Below are positions 1 through 7,375 of a stretch of DNA of 64,000 nt, in pieces. This DNA is from Enemella evansiae (lineage in GTDB: Bacteria; Actinomycetota; Actinomycetes; Propionibacteriales; Propionibacteriaceae): NCBI RefSeq assembly GCF_002250705.1, contig NZ_NMVP01000012.1, forward strand, positions 124,001 through 188,000, read 5' to 3'. Positions within the stretch are counted from its first letter, which is position 1, and the number at the start of each line of letters is the position of its first letter. The position numbers were made by a program, and so were the translations under genes. The notes beneath the pieces were generated by a model, which made no database searches, was not told the origin of the DNA, and saw only the letters and a program-made list of their open reading frames with translations.

Positions 1-370
1 TCCCGAGCCCGGTGAACGCCAGCCCGACGGCCACCACCGTCGGCAGGGACCAGACCGTGACGCCGAGGGCGGCCACGCTGACCCCGACGCTGGCCACGCT
101 CGCGCCGGTCAGGATGGCGCGGGACAACCCGATCCGCTGCACGATCAGTCCCGACAACGGCAGGGCGGCGACCGCACCGATGGACAGGCACAACAGCAGC
201 AGTGAGAACTGTGCGGTGCTGACCTCGAGCTGCCGGATGGCGTCGGGAATGCGGGATGCCCAGGCGGCGAACAGGCCGCCGTTGGCGACGAAGGCCAGAT
301 AGACCGCACCGGAGGCGCGGTGCAGGTCGACGTCGGTGCGCGGTTCGGATGAGGTCGGCGTGGCGGTCAC
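1..370 (-). CDS. MFS transporter, N-terminal part (runs off the window)
   Basis: Reading the minus strand from a GTG at 370 gives an open frame of about 123 codons to the window edge. It begins with a short polar leader (VTATPTSSEP) followed by hydrophobic segments of the kind seen in TM1-TM4 of major facilitator transporters: AVYLAFVANGGLFAAWASRI, then a helix with LLLLCLSIGAVAALPLSGL, then the loop 'VQRIGLSRA' in the position of the MFS loop 2-3 motif, then two more helices. Substrate cannot be told from this part. The gene diverges from the LacI-type regulator at 445, and the double palindrome at 405-430 lies between them, so the regulator probably controls this transporter. The C-terminal two thirds lie outside the window. 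Family confident; start codon moderately sure. Confidence 0.7.
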   Translation of the reverse strand, partial: MTATPTSSEPRTDVDLHRASGAVYLAFVANGGLFAAWASRIPDAIRQLEVSTAQFSLLLLCLSIGAVAALPLSGLIVQRIGLSRAILTGASVASVGVSVAALGVTVWSLPTVVAVGLAFTGLG

Positions 371-404
371 GGTGCGGCTTTCGGGTCGGTGTGGTCGGTT
401 GTGT

Positions 405-430
405 CGAATCGATTCGATCGAATCGATTCG
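405..430. promoter_or_regulatory. Double palindrome, likely operator of the LacI-type regulator
   Basis: A perfect 26-bp palindrome made of two copies of the 12-bp palindrome CGAATCGATTCG separated by AT. The central CG of each half is typical of LacI/GalR-family operators. It sits between the divergent MFS and LacI-type genes, just before TATGCT (432-437), a possible -10 for the regulator. Binding here would be expected to give autoregulation and control of the transporter. This is inference from position and symmetry. Confidence 0.7.
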
Positions 431-444
431 TTATGCTGTCAGGC

Positions 445-1521
445 ATGCCCACCGGTCGTCAACCCACTGCGCACCCGCGTCCGACGCTGCGCGACGTCGC
501 CGAACGCGCCGGGGTCGCCGCCTCCACCGCCTCCCTGGCATTCAGCGAACGCGGCTCGGTGGCACCGGCGACCGTCCGCCGAGTCCGCGAGGCCGCGGCA
601 GAACTGGGCTACCTCGGCCCCGATCCGCTGGCCGCCTCGCTGCGCCAGGGGCGCAGCGGGATCGTCGGCGCCTTCGCGGAGTCACGCCTGGCGTACGCCT
701 TCCGAGATCCCTGCGCCGCCGCCATGCTCGAGGGACTGAGCCAGGTGCTGTACGAGATGCAGGCCGGCCTGCTGCTGATCCACGATCCCGGTGATGGCCC
801 GCTCCGCGCGGCGGCGCAGCCGATGGACGCGGCGGTCTTCCTGTTCTGCGGTGAGGAGACGAACCCGCTGGTGGCCGGTCTCGAGGCCCGGGGGGTACCG
901 ATCATCGGCACCGGGGCTCCGCTCGGGGAGAGCGTGCGGCACGTGCGCATCGACGAGCGCGGTGCATCCGCCCGGATCACCCGGCTGCTGCTCGAGCTCG
1001 GCCACCGCCCCGACCGGTTGGCCCACCTGATGATGCCGCTCACCCGGCACAGCCCGACCGAGCTGACCACCCTCACCGGCGCGGCCGAATCGGCCTATCC
1101 CGACACCCGGGAGCGCGCACTCGGTTTCGCCGATGTCGCGGGCTGGGACGTCCCGGCCGCGCAGACCTCCGAGTCCGATGTCGAGCAGGGTCGGCTGGCC
1201 GCGGGCCTGCTGCTGGATGCCGACCAGCCACCGACCGCGATCGTCGCCCAGAGCGATCTGCTGGCCGTCGGTGCGATCCAGGCGGCCACCGACCGCGGGC
1301 TGCGGGTGCCCGAGGACCTGTCGGTGACCGGATTCGACGGGGTCGCACTGCCGTGGTTTCCGCACCGGTTGACCACGATCGACCAGCACGCGGTCGCCAA
1401 GGGCAGGGCCACCGGGGAGATGCTGCGCGCGGTGCTGAACGGCGAATCACCTCCGGATCGGATGCTGCCGGTCGATCTGCGGATCGGGGACACCACCGCC
1501 GCACCGGCGGGCGCTGCATAA
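445..1521 (+). CDS. LacI/GalR-family transcriptional regulator
   Basis: 358 residues. An N-terminal LacI helix-turn-helix spans about residues 12-60 (TLRDVAERAGVAASTASLAF, then the hinge region with 'ELGYLGPDPLAASLRQGRSG'). A periplasmic-binding-protein-like sensor domain follows (about 65-350) and ends with the family signature 'PEDLSVTGFDGV' and a 'TTIDQH' segment. The start is ATG 445; an in-frame ATG at 433 is an alternative. There is no clear Shine-Dalgarno sequence, and the possible -10 lies directly upstream, so translation may be leaderless. It diverges from an MFS gene and is followed 8 nt later by a cation diffusion facilitator gene. The most likely role is sugar- or nucleoside-responsive repression of the MFS gene and itself. 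The effector is unknown. Confidence 0.88.
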   Translation: MPTGRQPTAHPRPTLRDVAERAGVAASTASLAFSERGSVAPATVRRVREAAAELGYLGPDPLAASLRQGRSGIVGAFAESRLAYAFRDPCAAAMLEGLSQVLYEMQAGLLLIHDPGDGPLRAAAQPMDAAVFLFCGEETNPLVAGLEARGVPIIGTGAPLGESVRHVRIDERGASARITRLLLELGHRPDRLAHLMMPLTRHSPTELTTLTGAAESAYPDTRERALGFADVAGWDVPAAQTSESDVEQGRLAAGLLLDADQPPTAIVAQSDLLAVGAIQAATDRGLRVPEDLSVTGFDGVALPWFPHRLTTIDQHAVAKGRATGEMLRAVLNGESPPDRMLPVDLRIGDTTAAPAGAA

Positions 1522-1529
1522 TCGGCCGC

Positions 1530-2447
1530 ATGAGTGAGTCCCGGGACCTGAGCAGATTCGCCTGGCTGGCGATCGCGACGGCCATCGTCACGATCACGCT
1601 GAAGGCCGGGGCCTGGGCGCTCACCGGATCGGTCGGCCTGCTGTCGGACGCCGCCGAGTCGGTGGTGAACCTGGTCGCCGCGGTGGTCGCCCTGGTGGCG
1701 CTCAAGGTCGCCGCCCGGCCGGCGAATCCGCGCTATCCGTTCGGCCGGACCAAGGCCGAATACCTGTCCGCGGCCGTCGAGGGCACGATGATCTTCGTCG
1801 CCGCCGGGGTGATCTGCGTGACCGCGGTGGAGCGCTTCATCAACCCGCGGCCGCTGGAGAATGTCGGCATCGGCCTGCTCGTCTCGGTCGTCGCCTCGGT
1901 CATCAACGGTGTGGTCGGGATGATCCTGATCCGGGCCGGGCGGAAACACCGTTCGATCACCCTGACCGCCGACGGCAAGCACCTGATGACCGATGTGGTC
2001 ACCTCGGCCGGGGTGCTGATCGGCGTCGGCCTGGTCTGGCTCACCGGGTGGGACCGGCTCGACCCGATCGTCGCCTTCGCGGTCGGGGTGAACATCATCA
2101 TCACCGGCACCCGGCTGATCACCGAGTCGATGTCCGGGCTGCTCGATGCCGCCCTGCCGAAGGCGGAGAGCGAGGCGCTGATCGAGGTGCTGCGCCGCCG
2201 CAGCAGCGACGAGGTCGCCTTCCACGGCCTGCAGACCCGGGTCGCCGGGCATCAGCGATTCGCCAGTGTGCACGTGCTCGTACCCGGGGTCTGGACCGTG
2301 CAGCGCGGCCACGATTTCGCCGAGGAGATCGAGAACGAGCTGCGTGCCACCATCCCCGATCTGACCGTGACCACCCATCTGGAGCCGATCGAGGACCCGG
2401 CCTCCTGGGCCGACATCCCGGTCGGTGAGGTGCCGCTCGAACCCTGA
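1530..2447 (+). CDS. Cation diffusion facilitator (CDF) metal efflux transporter
   Basis: 305 residues in the inner membrane, with about five to six predicted helices between residues 8 and 200 and a cytosolic C-terminal domain (about 205-300) of the CDF dimerisation type. TM2 carries 'GLLSDAAESVVN' and TM5 carries 'TADGKHLMTD', the two places where CDF proteins bind the transported divalent cation. In TM2 the usual second acidic residue four positions after the Asp is Ser, with Glu one position earlier. A histidine in 'VAFHGLQTR' lies in the cytosolic domain. Family members export Zn, Fe, Co, Cd or Mn against the proton gradient; the metal here is not predictable. The start ATG 1530 lies 8 nt after the LacI-type stop, so the two are probably co-transcribed. 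Confidence 0.9.
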   Translation: MSESRDLSRFAWLAIATAIVTITLKAGAWALTGSVGLLSDAAESVVNLVAAVVALVALKVAARPANPRYPFGRTKAEYLSAAVEGTMIFVAAGVICVTAVERFINPRPLENVGIGLLVSVVASVINGVVGMILIRAGRKHRSITLTADGKHLMTDVVTSAGVLIGVGLVWLTGWDRLDPIVAFAVGVNIIITGTRLITESMSGLLDAALPKAESEALIEVLRRRSSDEVAFHGLQTRVAGHQRFASVHVLVPGVWTVQRGHDFAEEIENELRATIPDLTVTTHLEPIEDPASWADIPVGEVPLEP

Positions 2448-2468
2448 CGACCCGCCCGGACGTACGCC

Positions 2469-3416
2469 CTACTCGGCGGCCGGTGCCGTGGCCTGGGCGG
2501 CCTGCACCTCGTCGCGGTCCGGACCGTACGCCCCCGCGCGGCTGACGGTGATCGCCGCGGTGACGATGGCGCGTTGCAGGGCGGGTTGCACGTCCGCCCA
2601 GCCGGCCACGGCGAGCCGGTCGGCGGCCGCGCGGGAGCCGATGAAGCCGGCGTCGACCAGGCCGCTGATCAGCCCGGCCATGAACGAATCCCCGGCGCCG
2701 ACGGTGTCGGCGACGGTGACCGGCAGCTGATCGAGTTTCAGCACCTCGGGTTCGCTGGCCAGTGCGGCGAGCGCACCCCAGGGCCCGCGAGTGATCACCA
2801 CCAGCGAGGGGCCGCGCTCCCGCCAGCCGGCGATCACCTCCTCCAGCGGCACATCGCCATAGAGCCACTCGATGTCCTCATCGGAGGCCTTGACCACATC
2901 GGCCAGTCCGATCAGTTCCTCGATCCGGGGCTGCACCGCCTCCGCGCTCTCCATCAGCGCCGGGCGGATGTTCGGGTCGTAGGAGACCGTGCCCTGTTCG
3001 CGCAGCTTGAGCACCGCGGCGACCACCTGGCTGCCGCCGGGTTCCAGGGTGCAGGCGAAGCTGCCGGTGTGCAGGTGCTGGTAGTCATCGGCCGGCGGCT
3101 TCGGCAGCCGCCATTCCAGGTCGAAGGTGTAGTCGGCGTGGCCGTGCAGGTCGAGGGTGGCGTACGCCACCGGGGTGCGCTCGGCCTCCTCCGATCCCTC
3201 GGCCAGGCTCGCACCGGCCGCGCTCACCCAGTCCCGGATCCGCTCCCCCCGTTCGTCACGGGCGATCCATGTCTGGATGGTCGAGTCGTGACCGAGCCGG
3301 CCGAGCCCGCACCCCACGTTGAGCAGGCTGCCGCCCACGTGCTCGGATGTGCGGCCGTGCTGGTCCACCACATCGATCAGTGCCTCGCCCACGCTCAGCA
3401 GTCGGATCCTCGTCAT
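2469..3416 (-). CDS. PfkB-family carbohydrate kinase (fructokinase-like)
   Basis: 315 residues, the usual length of ribokinase/PfkB sugar kinases. The N-terminal 'LLSVGEALIDVV' strand and the 'GGSLLNVGCGLGRLG' motif (PfkB signature 1) are followed by the C-terminal signature 'DTVGAGDSFMAGL' (about residues 230-245), whose Asp is the catalytic base and whose GAGD forms the anion hole. Closest in style to fructokinases that convert fructose to fructose-6-phosphate, but other hexoses or nucleosides cannot be excluded. The ATG overlaps the TGA of the sugar-porter remnant at 3413 (ATGA), so kinase and transporter once formed an operon. With the transporter now truncated, the kinase may depend on a promoter at the rearranged junction. 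Confidence 0.87.
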   Translation of the reverse strand: MTRIRLLSVGEALIDVVDQHGRTSEHVGGSLLNVGCGLGRLGHDSTIQTWIARDERGERIRDWVSAAGASLAEGSEEAERTPVAYATLDLHGHADYTFDLEWRLPKPPADDYQHLHTGSFACTLEPGGSQVVAAVLKLREQGTVSYDPNIRPALMESAEAVQPRIEELIGLADVVKASDEDIEWLYGDVPLEEVIAGWRERGPSLVVITRGPWGALAALASEPEVLKLDQLPVTVADTVGAGDSFMAGLISGLVDAGFIGSRAAADRLAVAGWADVQPALQRAIVTAAITVSRAGAYGPDRDEVQAAQATAPAAE

Positions 3417-3994
3417 CGCTGTCCTTCCCGGGTCGGTGTGCTCACATCATCGGTCACACCGAGCCTGGCCTCCATCTCCTCCAGCGGCACGCCCTTGGTC
3501 TCGGGCATCACCTTCAGCACCCAGATCAGCTGCCCGATCATCGCCACGAAGAAGATCAGGAAGGCCACCCCGCCACCCAGGGCACCGATGATCGGCGGGA
3601 ACGCGAACGAGGTGATCGCCGCGAACACCCAGTGGGTAAGGGATCCCAGTGACTGGCCCCGCCCGCGGATCCGGTTCGGGAAGATCTCGGAGATGAACAC
3701 CCAGATCACCGACCCCTGACCGAAGGCGTGGGCGGCGATGAAGACCATCAACCCGAGCAGCACCAGCACACTGGAGGTGGAGTTGAAGCCGATCCGCTCA
3801 TAGAAGAACATCACCCCGGACAGGAATCCCAACGACAGCAGGTATCCGATCGAACCGACGATCATCAGGCTGCGTCGCCCGATCCGGTCGATCACGGTCA
3901 GCGCGGCCATCGTCGCGACCAGGTTCATCGCACCGACCCCGACGCTCATCAGGAAGGCGGCGTTGGTGCTGGCACCGGCGGCCTCCGGGCTGGG
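3413..3994 (-). pseudogene. Sugar-porter MFS transporter remnant (C-terminal half only)
   Basis: The open frame encodes about 194 residues matching TM7-TM12 of the sugar-porter family: 'SVGVGAMNLVAT', the 'DRIGRRSLMIVGS' loop 8-9 motif, 'WVFISEIFPNRIRGRGQSLG' (the PESR-type motif after TM10) and the terminal 'MPETKGVPLEEME' motif. Intact members have about 450-500 residues, so the N-terminal half is missing. The recognisable similarity runs upstream to about 3985 and meets an in-frame stop at 3995-3997, beyond which a plus-strand gene begins. An internal ATG at 3949 could initiate, but half a 12-TM transporter should not function alone. It precedes the PfkB kinase with an ATGA overlap. This looks like a deletion or recombination scar. 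Confidence 0.8.
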
Positions 3995-4034
3995 TCAGCG
4001 GAGCGGCCGGGCGGCCGGCGCCGGGCAGCCGGGG

Positions 4035-4388
4035 ATGCGGGAGCAGGCGAACGAGTCGCGGGCGATGGAGGGTTCCTTCCTGCGCAGCCTGACCTCCCAG
4101 CTCGACGACCGCGGGATGGCGCTGGCCCGCGCCGATCACTACGCCGGGCAGTTGCGGCAGGCCGAGCAGGAGTTCGAGAACGCCCGCCGCGGCCGGGACG
4201 CGGCCAGCCGCGACTTCCAGCTGGTCACCGGCCGGCACGCCAAACGACTGGCCTCCGATGCGGAGCTGGCCGGTGCCCGGCGCGCGGCCCGGCAGGCCTC
4301 GGCGGAGCTTGAGGTGGCGACCAGCCGACTGCGGCACCGTAGCCACCTGACCCAGGTCGCCGAACAGGCCGCCAGTGAGTACCGCTAG
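4035..4388 (+). CDS. Hypothetical coiled-coil protein
   Basis: 117 residues if the ATG at 4035 is used. The frame is open further upstream to 3963, but that part overlaps the sugar-porter remnant and is low-complexity. The sequence is almost entirely charged and Ala-rich with heptad spacing (for example 'RQAEQEFENARRGRDAASRD' and 'ARQASAELEVATSRL'), so one long alpha-helical coiled coil is expected. There is no signal peptide or membrane segment. The weak start, with no clear ribosome site, and its position beside a rearrangement scar raise the possibility that its 5' end is also lost. The last 14 nt overlap the start of the next membrane-protein gene, which argues for a real two-gene operon. 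No family recognised. Confidence 0.55.
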   Translation: MREQANESRAMEGSFLRSLTSQLDDRGMALARADHYAGQLRQAEQEFENARRGRDAASRDFQLVTGRHAKRLASDAELAGARRAARQASAELEVATSRLRHRSHLTQVAEQAASEYR

Positions 4389-4710
4389 ATCCCTGCTGGG
4401 CAAGGACTGGCTGGTCGCGCTCGCCGCGCTGCTGGTCGGCTGGGCCTATCTGGCACTGGCGGTGCGCACCTCGATCGCGCTCGCCGGTGACCCGGGTGGA
4501 CTGCCGCTCGCGGCGTGGCTGCTGCCGATCGCGGCGGTGATCGCGCCATGGATCTTCGGCGGCGAGGTACGCCGCGGCCGGCGCGCCGCGCTCGGCGTAC
4601 TCGGCTGCCTGCTGGCGGTCGGGGTGATGATCTACTCCCCCGTCCTCGGTGCCGCCCTCGGCCTGGCCTGGGTCGTCGGGCTGAACGCCTGGCCTAGTGC
4701 TCGCCCTTAA
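4375..4710 (+). CDS. Small membrane protein, function unknown
   Basis: 111 residues from a GTG start that overlaps the end of the coiled-coil gene. Three hydrophobic stretches (about residues 11-32, 44-60 and 73-98) predict three transmembrane helices joined by a short basic loop 'RRGRRAA', and there is no cleavable signal. It shares an operon with the preceding coiled-coil protein and converges on the next gene with a 17-bp overlap of the 3' ends. No family recognised; an anchor or small envelope protein is all that can be said. Confidence 0.6.
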   Translation: MSTARSLLGKDWLVALAALLVGWAYLALAVRTSIALAGDPGGLPLAAWLLPIAAVIAPWIFGGEVRRGRRAALGVLGCLLAVGVMIYSPVLGAALGLAWVVGLNAWPSARP

Positions 4711-5161
4711 GGACGAAGTAGGAGCCACGGATCGTCCCGGCCAGCTTCGACTTCTGCCGGGCGAACTTGAAGGCGCCGAGCTCGTCGGGGACCTCCATGC
4801 CATCGGAGAGCTTGAAGCCCACGGCACGTTTGCCGCCGTCGGCGAGGGTGTACATCACGTTGATGGACAGGCCGCTCTCATAGAAGACGTAGGTCATCCG
4901 GATGCCGTCGACCTCGAAGTCGGTCGCCTCCAGCGCCGGTGAGGCGATCACGATATCCCTTTCCTGCTTGAGGATTCCGCTCACCCGATCGACCGCCGCC
5001 TTCCCCTCCGGCTCGCTGGCCGCCTCGACGGTGAAGGTGTGGTCGTACTTGTTCTTGAAATAGCGCGCCTCGTTGGCCCGCAACCCGGCGAGCGCGTCGG
5101 CGACGGGCGAGGACTCCAGCCCGACGGTCGAGACGGTGTGGAAGTCAACGGCATAGGACAT
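4694..5161 (-). CDS. Conserved-looking hypothetical protein
   Basis: 155 residues, soluble, no signal peptide. It begins 'MSYAVDFHTVSTVGLESSPV' and contains a compact alpha/beta pattern with a central 'FEVDGIRMTYVFYESGLSIN' segment and a C-terminal 'TIRGSYFVLKGEH'. No catalytic motif could be recognised. It starts 9 nt after the stop of the dienelactone-hydrolase/CMD gene on the same strand, so the two are probably co-transcribed. Codon use is like that of its neighbours. Confidence 0.65.
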   Translation of the reverse strand: MSYAVDFHTVSTVGLESSPVADALAGLRANEARYFKNKYDHTFTVEAASEPEGKAAVDRVSGILKQERDIVIASPALEATDFEVDGIRMTYVFYESGLSINVMYTLADGGKRAVGFKLSDGMEVPDELGAFKFARQKSKLAGTIRGSYFVLKGEH

Positions 5162-5170
5162 GCCGGCAGC

Positions 5171-6259
5171 CTAGCGACCGGCCACGCGGATCGTGCGCAA
5201 CTGTTCGCTGAGCTCGAGCGTGGCGTTGATGGTCCGCGGGAACCCGGCGTACGGCAGTGCCTGCAGGATGATCTCGACCAGTTCCGGACCGGTGACCCCG
5301 TGTTCCATCGCCACGGCCACGTGCGCGCGGAGCTGGCGTCCGGTGTCGCCGAGCGCGATCAGTGCGCCGAGGATCACCAGCTCGCGGTCCCGCCCGGACA
5401 GCCCGTCGCGGGCGTTGATGGTGCCGTGGGCGAACTCGCGGGCGTACCTGCTCAGGTCCGGCAGCACCTCGTCCAGTGTGGTGTACGCCGACCGGCGGGC
5501 CTGTTCGGCGGTGGGTGCCGCCGCGGTGCGCTCGGCGATGAAATCGAGCAGCCGCTGCCAGGCGTCGGTGCAGGCGTCGGCCCACTCGGTCGCCGACCGG
5601 TCGAAGAAGGAGTGCGGTGCCCCGTCGTAGATCCGCTGCTGGTGTGGGACACCGGCCTGGGTCAGGGCCCGCTCGAAGGCCTCGGACCGTTCCCGGTTGG
5701 TGGCCACATCGGCACCGGCGACCAGCAGCAGCATCGGCCGGTGCAGCTCGGACAGTCGGGGTTCGACCAGCTCCGGGTCACCGTAGAAACCGATCACCCC
5801 GGCCAACGGCAACTCCGAGGCGGCGAGCAGCCAGGATTGGCTGCCACCGAAGCAGAAGCCGACGCTGAAGCTGTGGCGTACCCCGGCCCCGGTGAGTTCG
5901 TCGAGGGCGGCCGCGACGACCGGTTCGACGGTACCGGCGTCGACCTGCGGCAGCCTGGAGCGCCACTCGAAATCGTCACCGCGCTCCTGATCGTCGGTGA
6001 GATGTCCGTAGTAGTCGATGACGATCGCGTGGCTCCCGGCCTCGGCGAACCGCACCGCCAGGTCGCGGTAGAAGGCGTGTGCACCGCGGACATCGGGCAG
6101 GATCACCACCCCGACCCCGGTGTCGGCGCCGGCGGCCGGATGGGCGGCATAGGCGATGCTGCGCACACCGTCGCCGGTGGTCAGGGTGATCGGGCCGTGG
6201 TCGTCGGTCGGGGTGCTCCGCGGCGGCGCCGGCGGGCGGGATTCGCTGGAATGGCACAT
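5171..6259 (-). CDS. Dienelactone hydrolase fused to a carboxymuconolactone decarboxylase-like domain
   Basis: 362 residues. Residues about 15-240 form a dienelactone-hydrolase alpha/beta fold: 'GVVILPDVRGAHAFYRD', the nucleophile elbow 'GFCFGG' with cysteine as in true DLH enzymes, an Asp-containing 'VAGADVATN', and the His in 'GAPHSFFD'. Residues about 260-360 form a small all-helical CMD domain ending 'VEIILQALPYAGFPRTINA', typical of the carboxymuconolactone decarboxylase/AhpD fold; the CxxC of peroxidase-type CMD proteins is absent. Both parts recall ring-cleavage pathways in which DLH and CMD act in succession. ATG 6259 is chosen because AGGAG lies just upstream; an in-frame ATG at 6283 is less likely. 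It diverges from an MmyB-type regulator. The substrate is not known. Confidence 0.85.
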   Translation of the reverse strand: MCHSSESRPPAPPRSTPTDDHGPITLTTGDGVRSIAYAAHPAAGADTGVGVVILPDVRGAHAFYRDLAVRFAEAGSHAIVIDYYGHLTDDQERGDDFEWRSRLPQVDAGTVEPVVAAALDELTGAGVRHSFSVGFCFGGSQSWLLAASELPLAGVIGFYGDPELVEPRLSELHRPMLLLVAGADVATNRERSEAFERALTQAGVPHQQRIYDGAPHSFFDRSATEWADACTDAWQRLLDFIAERTAAAPTAEQARRSAYTTLDEVLPDLSRYAREFAHGTINARDGLSGRDRELVILGALIALGDTGRQLRAHVAVAMEHGVTGPELVEIILQALPYAGFPRTINATLELSEQLRTIRVAGR

Positions 6260-6391
6260 GCTGGTTCTCCTGATCACAGACATCGGGTCACCCCTAGCGT
6301 GGGTGCCGCCGCGGCGGCGGCGGAACACCCGGTGGATACGCGTACTGCCAGGTCCCTTGTCCCGCCCCGGCCAGCGCACCAGACTCGGGGC

Positions 6392-7270
6392 ATGGCGAAC
6401 CAGCTCGGTGAGTACCTCACGCACCTGCGGGCCCGCGCGCGGCCGGCCGAGCACGGCATCGCGACCACCGCGCGGCGCCGGGTGGCCGGGCTGCGGCGGG
6501 AGGAGGTGGCCCAGCTGATCGGGGTCAGCATGGAGTACTACGCGCGGCTCGAGCGCGGCGTCGCCCGCGCTCCCTCGGCGAGCGTGCTCGATTCGATCGG
6601 TCGGGTATTCGCACTGAGCGGGATCGAGCGGGAGCATCTCGCCCAGCTCGCCGGCGCGGTCTCGGCGCCGCGGCGGTCGGATGCGATGGCCGAGACCACG
6701 GTACGCCAGGGGCTGGCGGGCCTGATCGACTCGATGCCGGGTCCGGCGCTGATCTCGAATCACCGATTCGACGTGCTGGCAGCGAATCAGCTGGCCCGGT
6801 CGGTGTTCTTCGACTTCGCTTCGGCCCACCGGGGGAACCTGGCCCGGTTCCTGTTCACCGATCCACTGGCGATGCGGCGGTACCGGGACTGGCCAGAGGT
6901 CGCCCACGCGACGGCCGGCCAGTTGCGGGTCGCGGCCGCCCGCCATGGCGACGATAGCCGACTGCACCGGTTGATCGGTGACCTGCGGGCCGAGGGCCAC
7001 CATTTCGAGCGGCTGTGGGAATCCGGCGAGGTCGCCGAACGCTCACACGGCATGAAACGGCTCTGGGTGGACGCCGTCGGCGAGCTCGACCTGGCGTACC
7101 AGAACCTCGAACTCCCCGAAGACCGGAACCTGCGCCTAGTGCTGTTGTACGCCGAGTCGGGCACGGTGGCGGCGGATCAGCTACGCCTGCTCGCCTCGCT
7201 CCAGTCCGAACGCGCAGCGAGTAACCAACCCGGCGCAGCGGAGCGGAGTCCGGGCAGCGTGTCGAGCTGA
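6392..7270 (+). CDS. Helix-turn-helix regulator with MmyB-like ligand domain
   Basis: 292 residues. The Xre-type HTH occupies about residues 5-75 ('GLRREEVAQLIGVSMEYY' then 'LERG...PSASVLDSIGRVF'). It is followed by the MmyB-like domain (about 95-275) with 'SNHRFDVLAANQLAR' and 'RLWVDAVGELDLAYQNLELP', the standard two-domain architecture of this actinobacterial family, whose members often sit opposite an oxidoreductase or hydrolase gene. Here it diverges from the DLH/CMD gene over a 132-bp gap, so it probably regulates that gene. The last about 20 residues (after 'RLLASLQSER') are odd: they are encoded by a copy of a dispersed intergenic repeat (CGCAGCGGAGCGGAG ... GTGTCGAG), so the native stop seems to have been replaced. 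Confidence 0.85.
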   Translation: MANQLGEYLTHLRARARPAEHGIATTARRRVAGLRREEVAQLIGVSMEYYARLERGVARAPSASVLDSIGRVFALSGIEREHLAQLAGAVSAPRRSDAMAETTVRQGLAGLIDSMPGPALISNHRFDVLAANQLARSVFFDFASAHRGNLARFLFTDPLAMRRYRDWPEVAHATAGQLRVAAARHGDDSRLHRLIGDLRAEGHHFERLWESGEVAERSHGMKRLWVDAVGELDLAYQNLELPEDRNLRLVLLYAESGTVAADQLRLLASLQSERAASNQPGAAERSPGSVSS

Positions 7271-7283
7271 ACCCGGCCCACTT

Positions 7284-7349
7284 CGCGTACCAACTCTCAC
7301 TCCGCGGCTTGCATGCACGCCGCGGAGTGAGAGATAAACCGCGGAGTGG
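7284..7349. repeat. Hairpin repeat, copy 1 (pairs with 8378-8444)
   Basis: Contains a perfect 15-bp stem, CTCTCACTCCGCGGC (7294-7308) pairing with 7319-7333, with a 10-nt loop, followed by a second short copy of the right arm (CCGCGGAGTGGAG). A near-identical element in the same orientation lies at 8378-8444. The two copies bracket the AbiEi/DUF559-like gene. The stem could act as a transcription terminator for the regulator gene, but there is no T-tract. Confidence 0.75.
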
Positions 7350-7375
7350 AGATAAGCCCCCCAGTGGAGCCAGGC

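Noticed and set aside
2119..2868. Minus-strand open frame across the CDF end and PfkB gene end
   Set aside because: Arg/Gly-rich composition and overlap with two well-supported genes mark it as a shadow frame.
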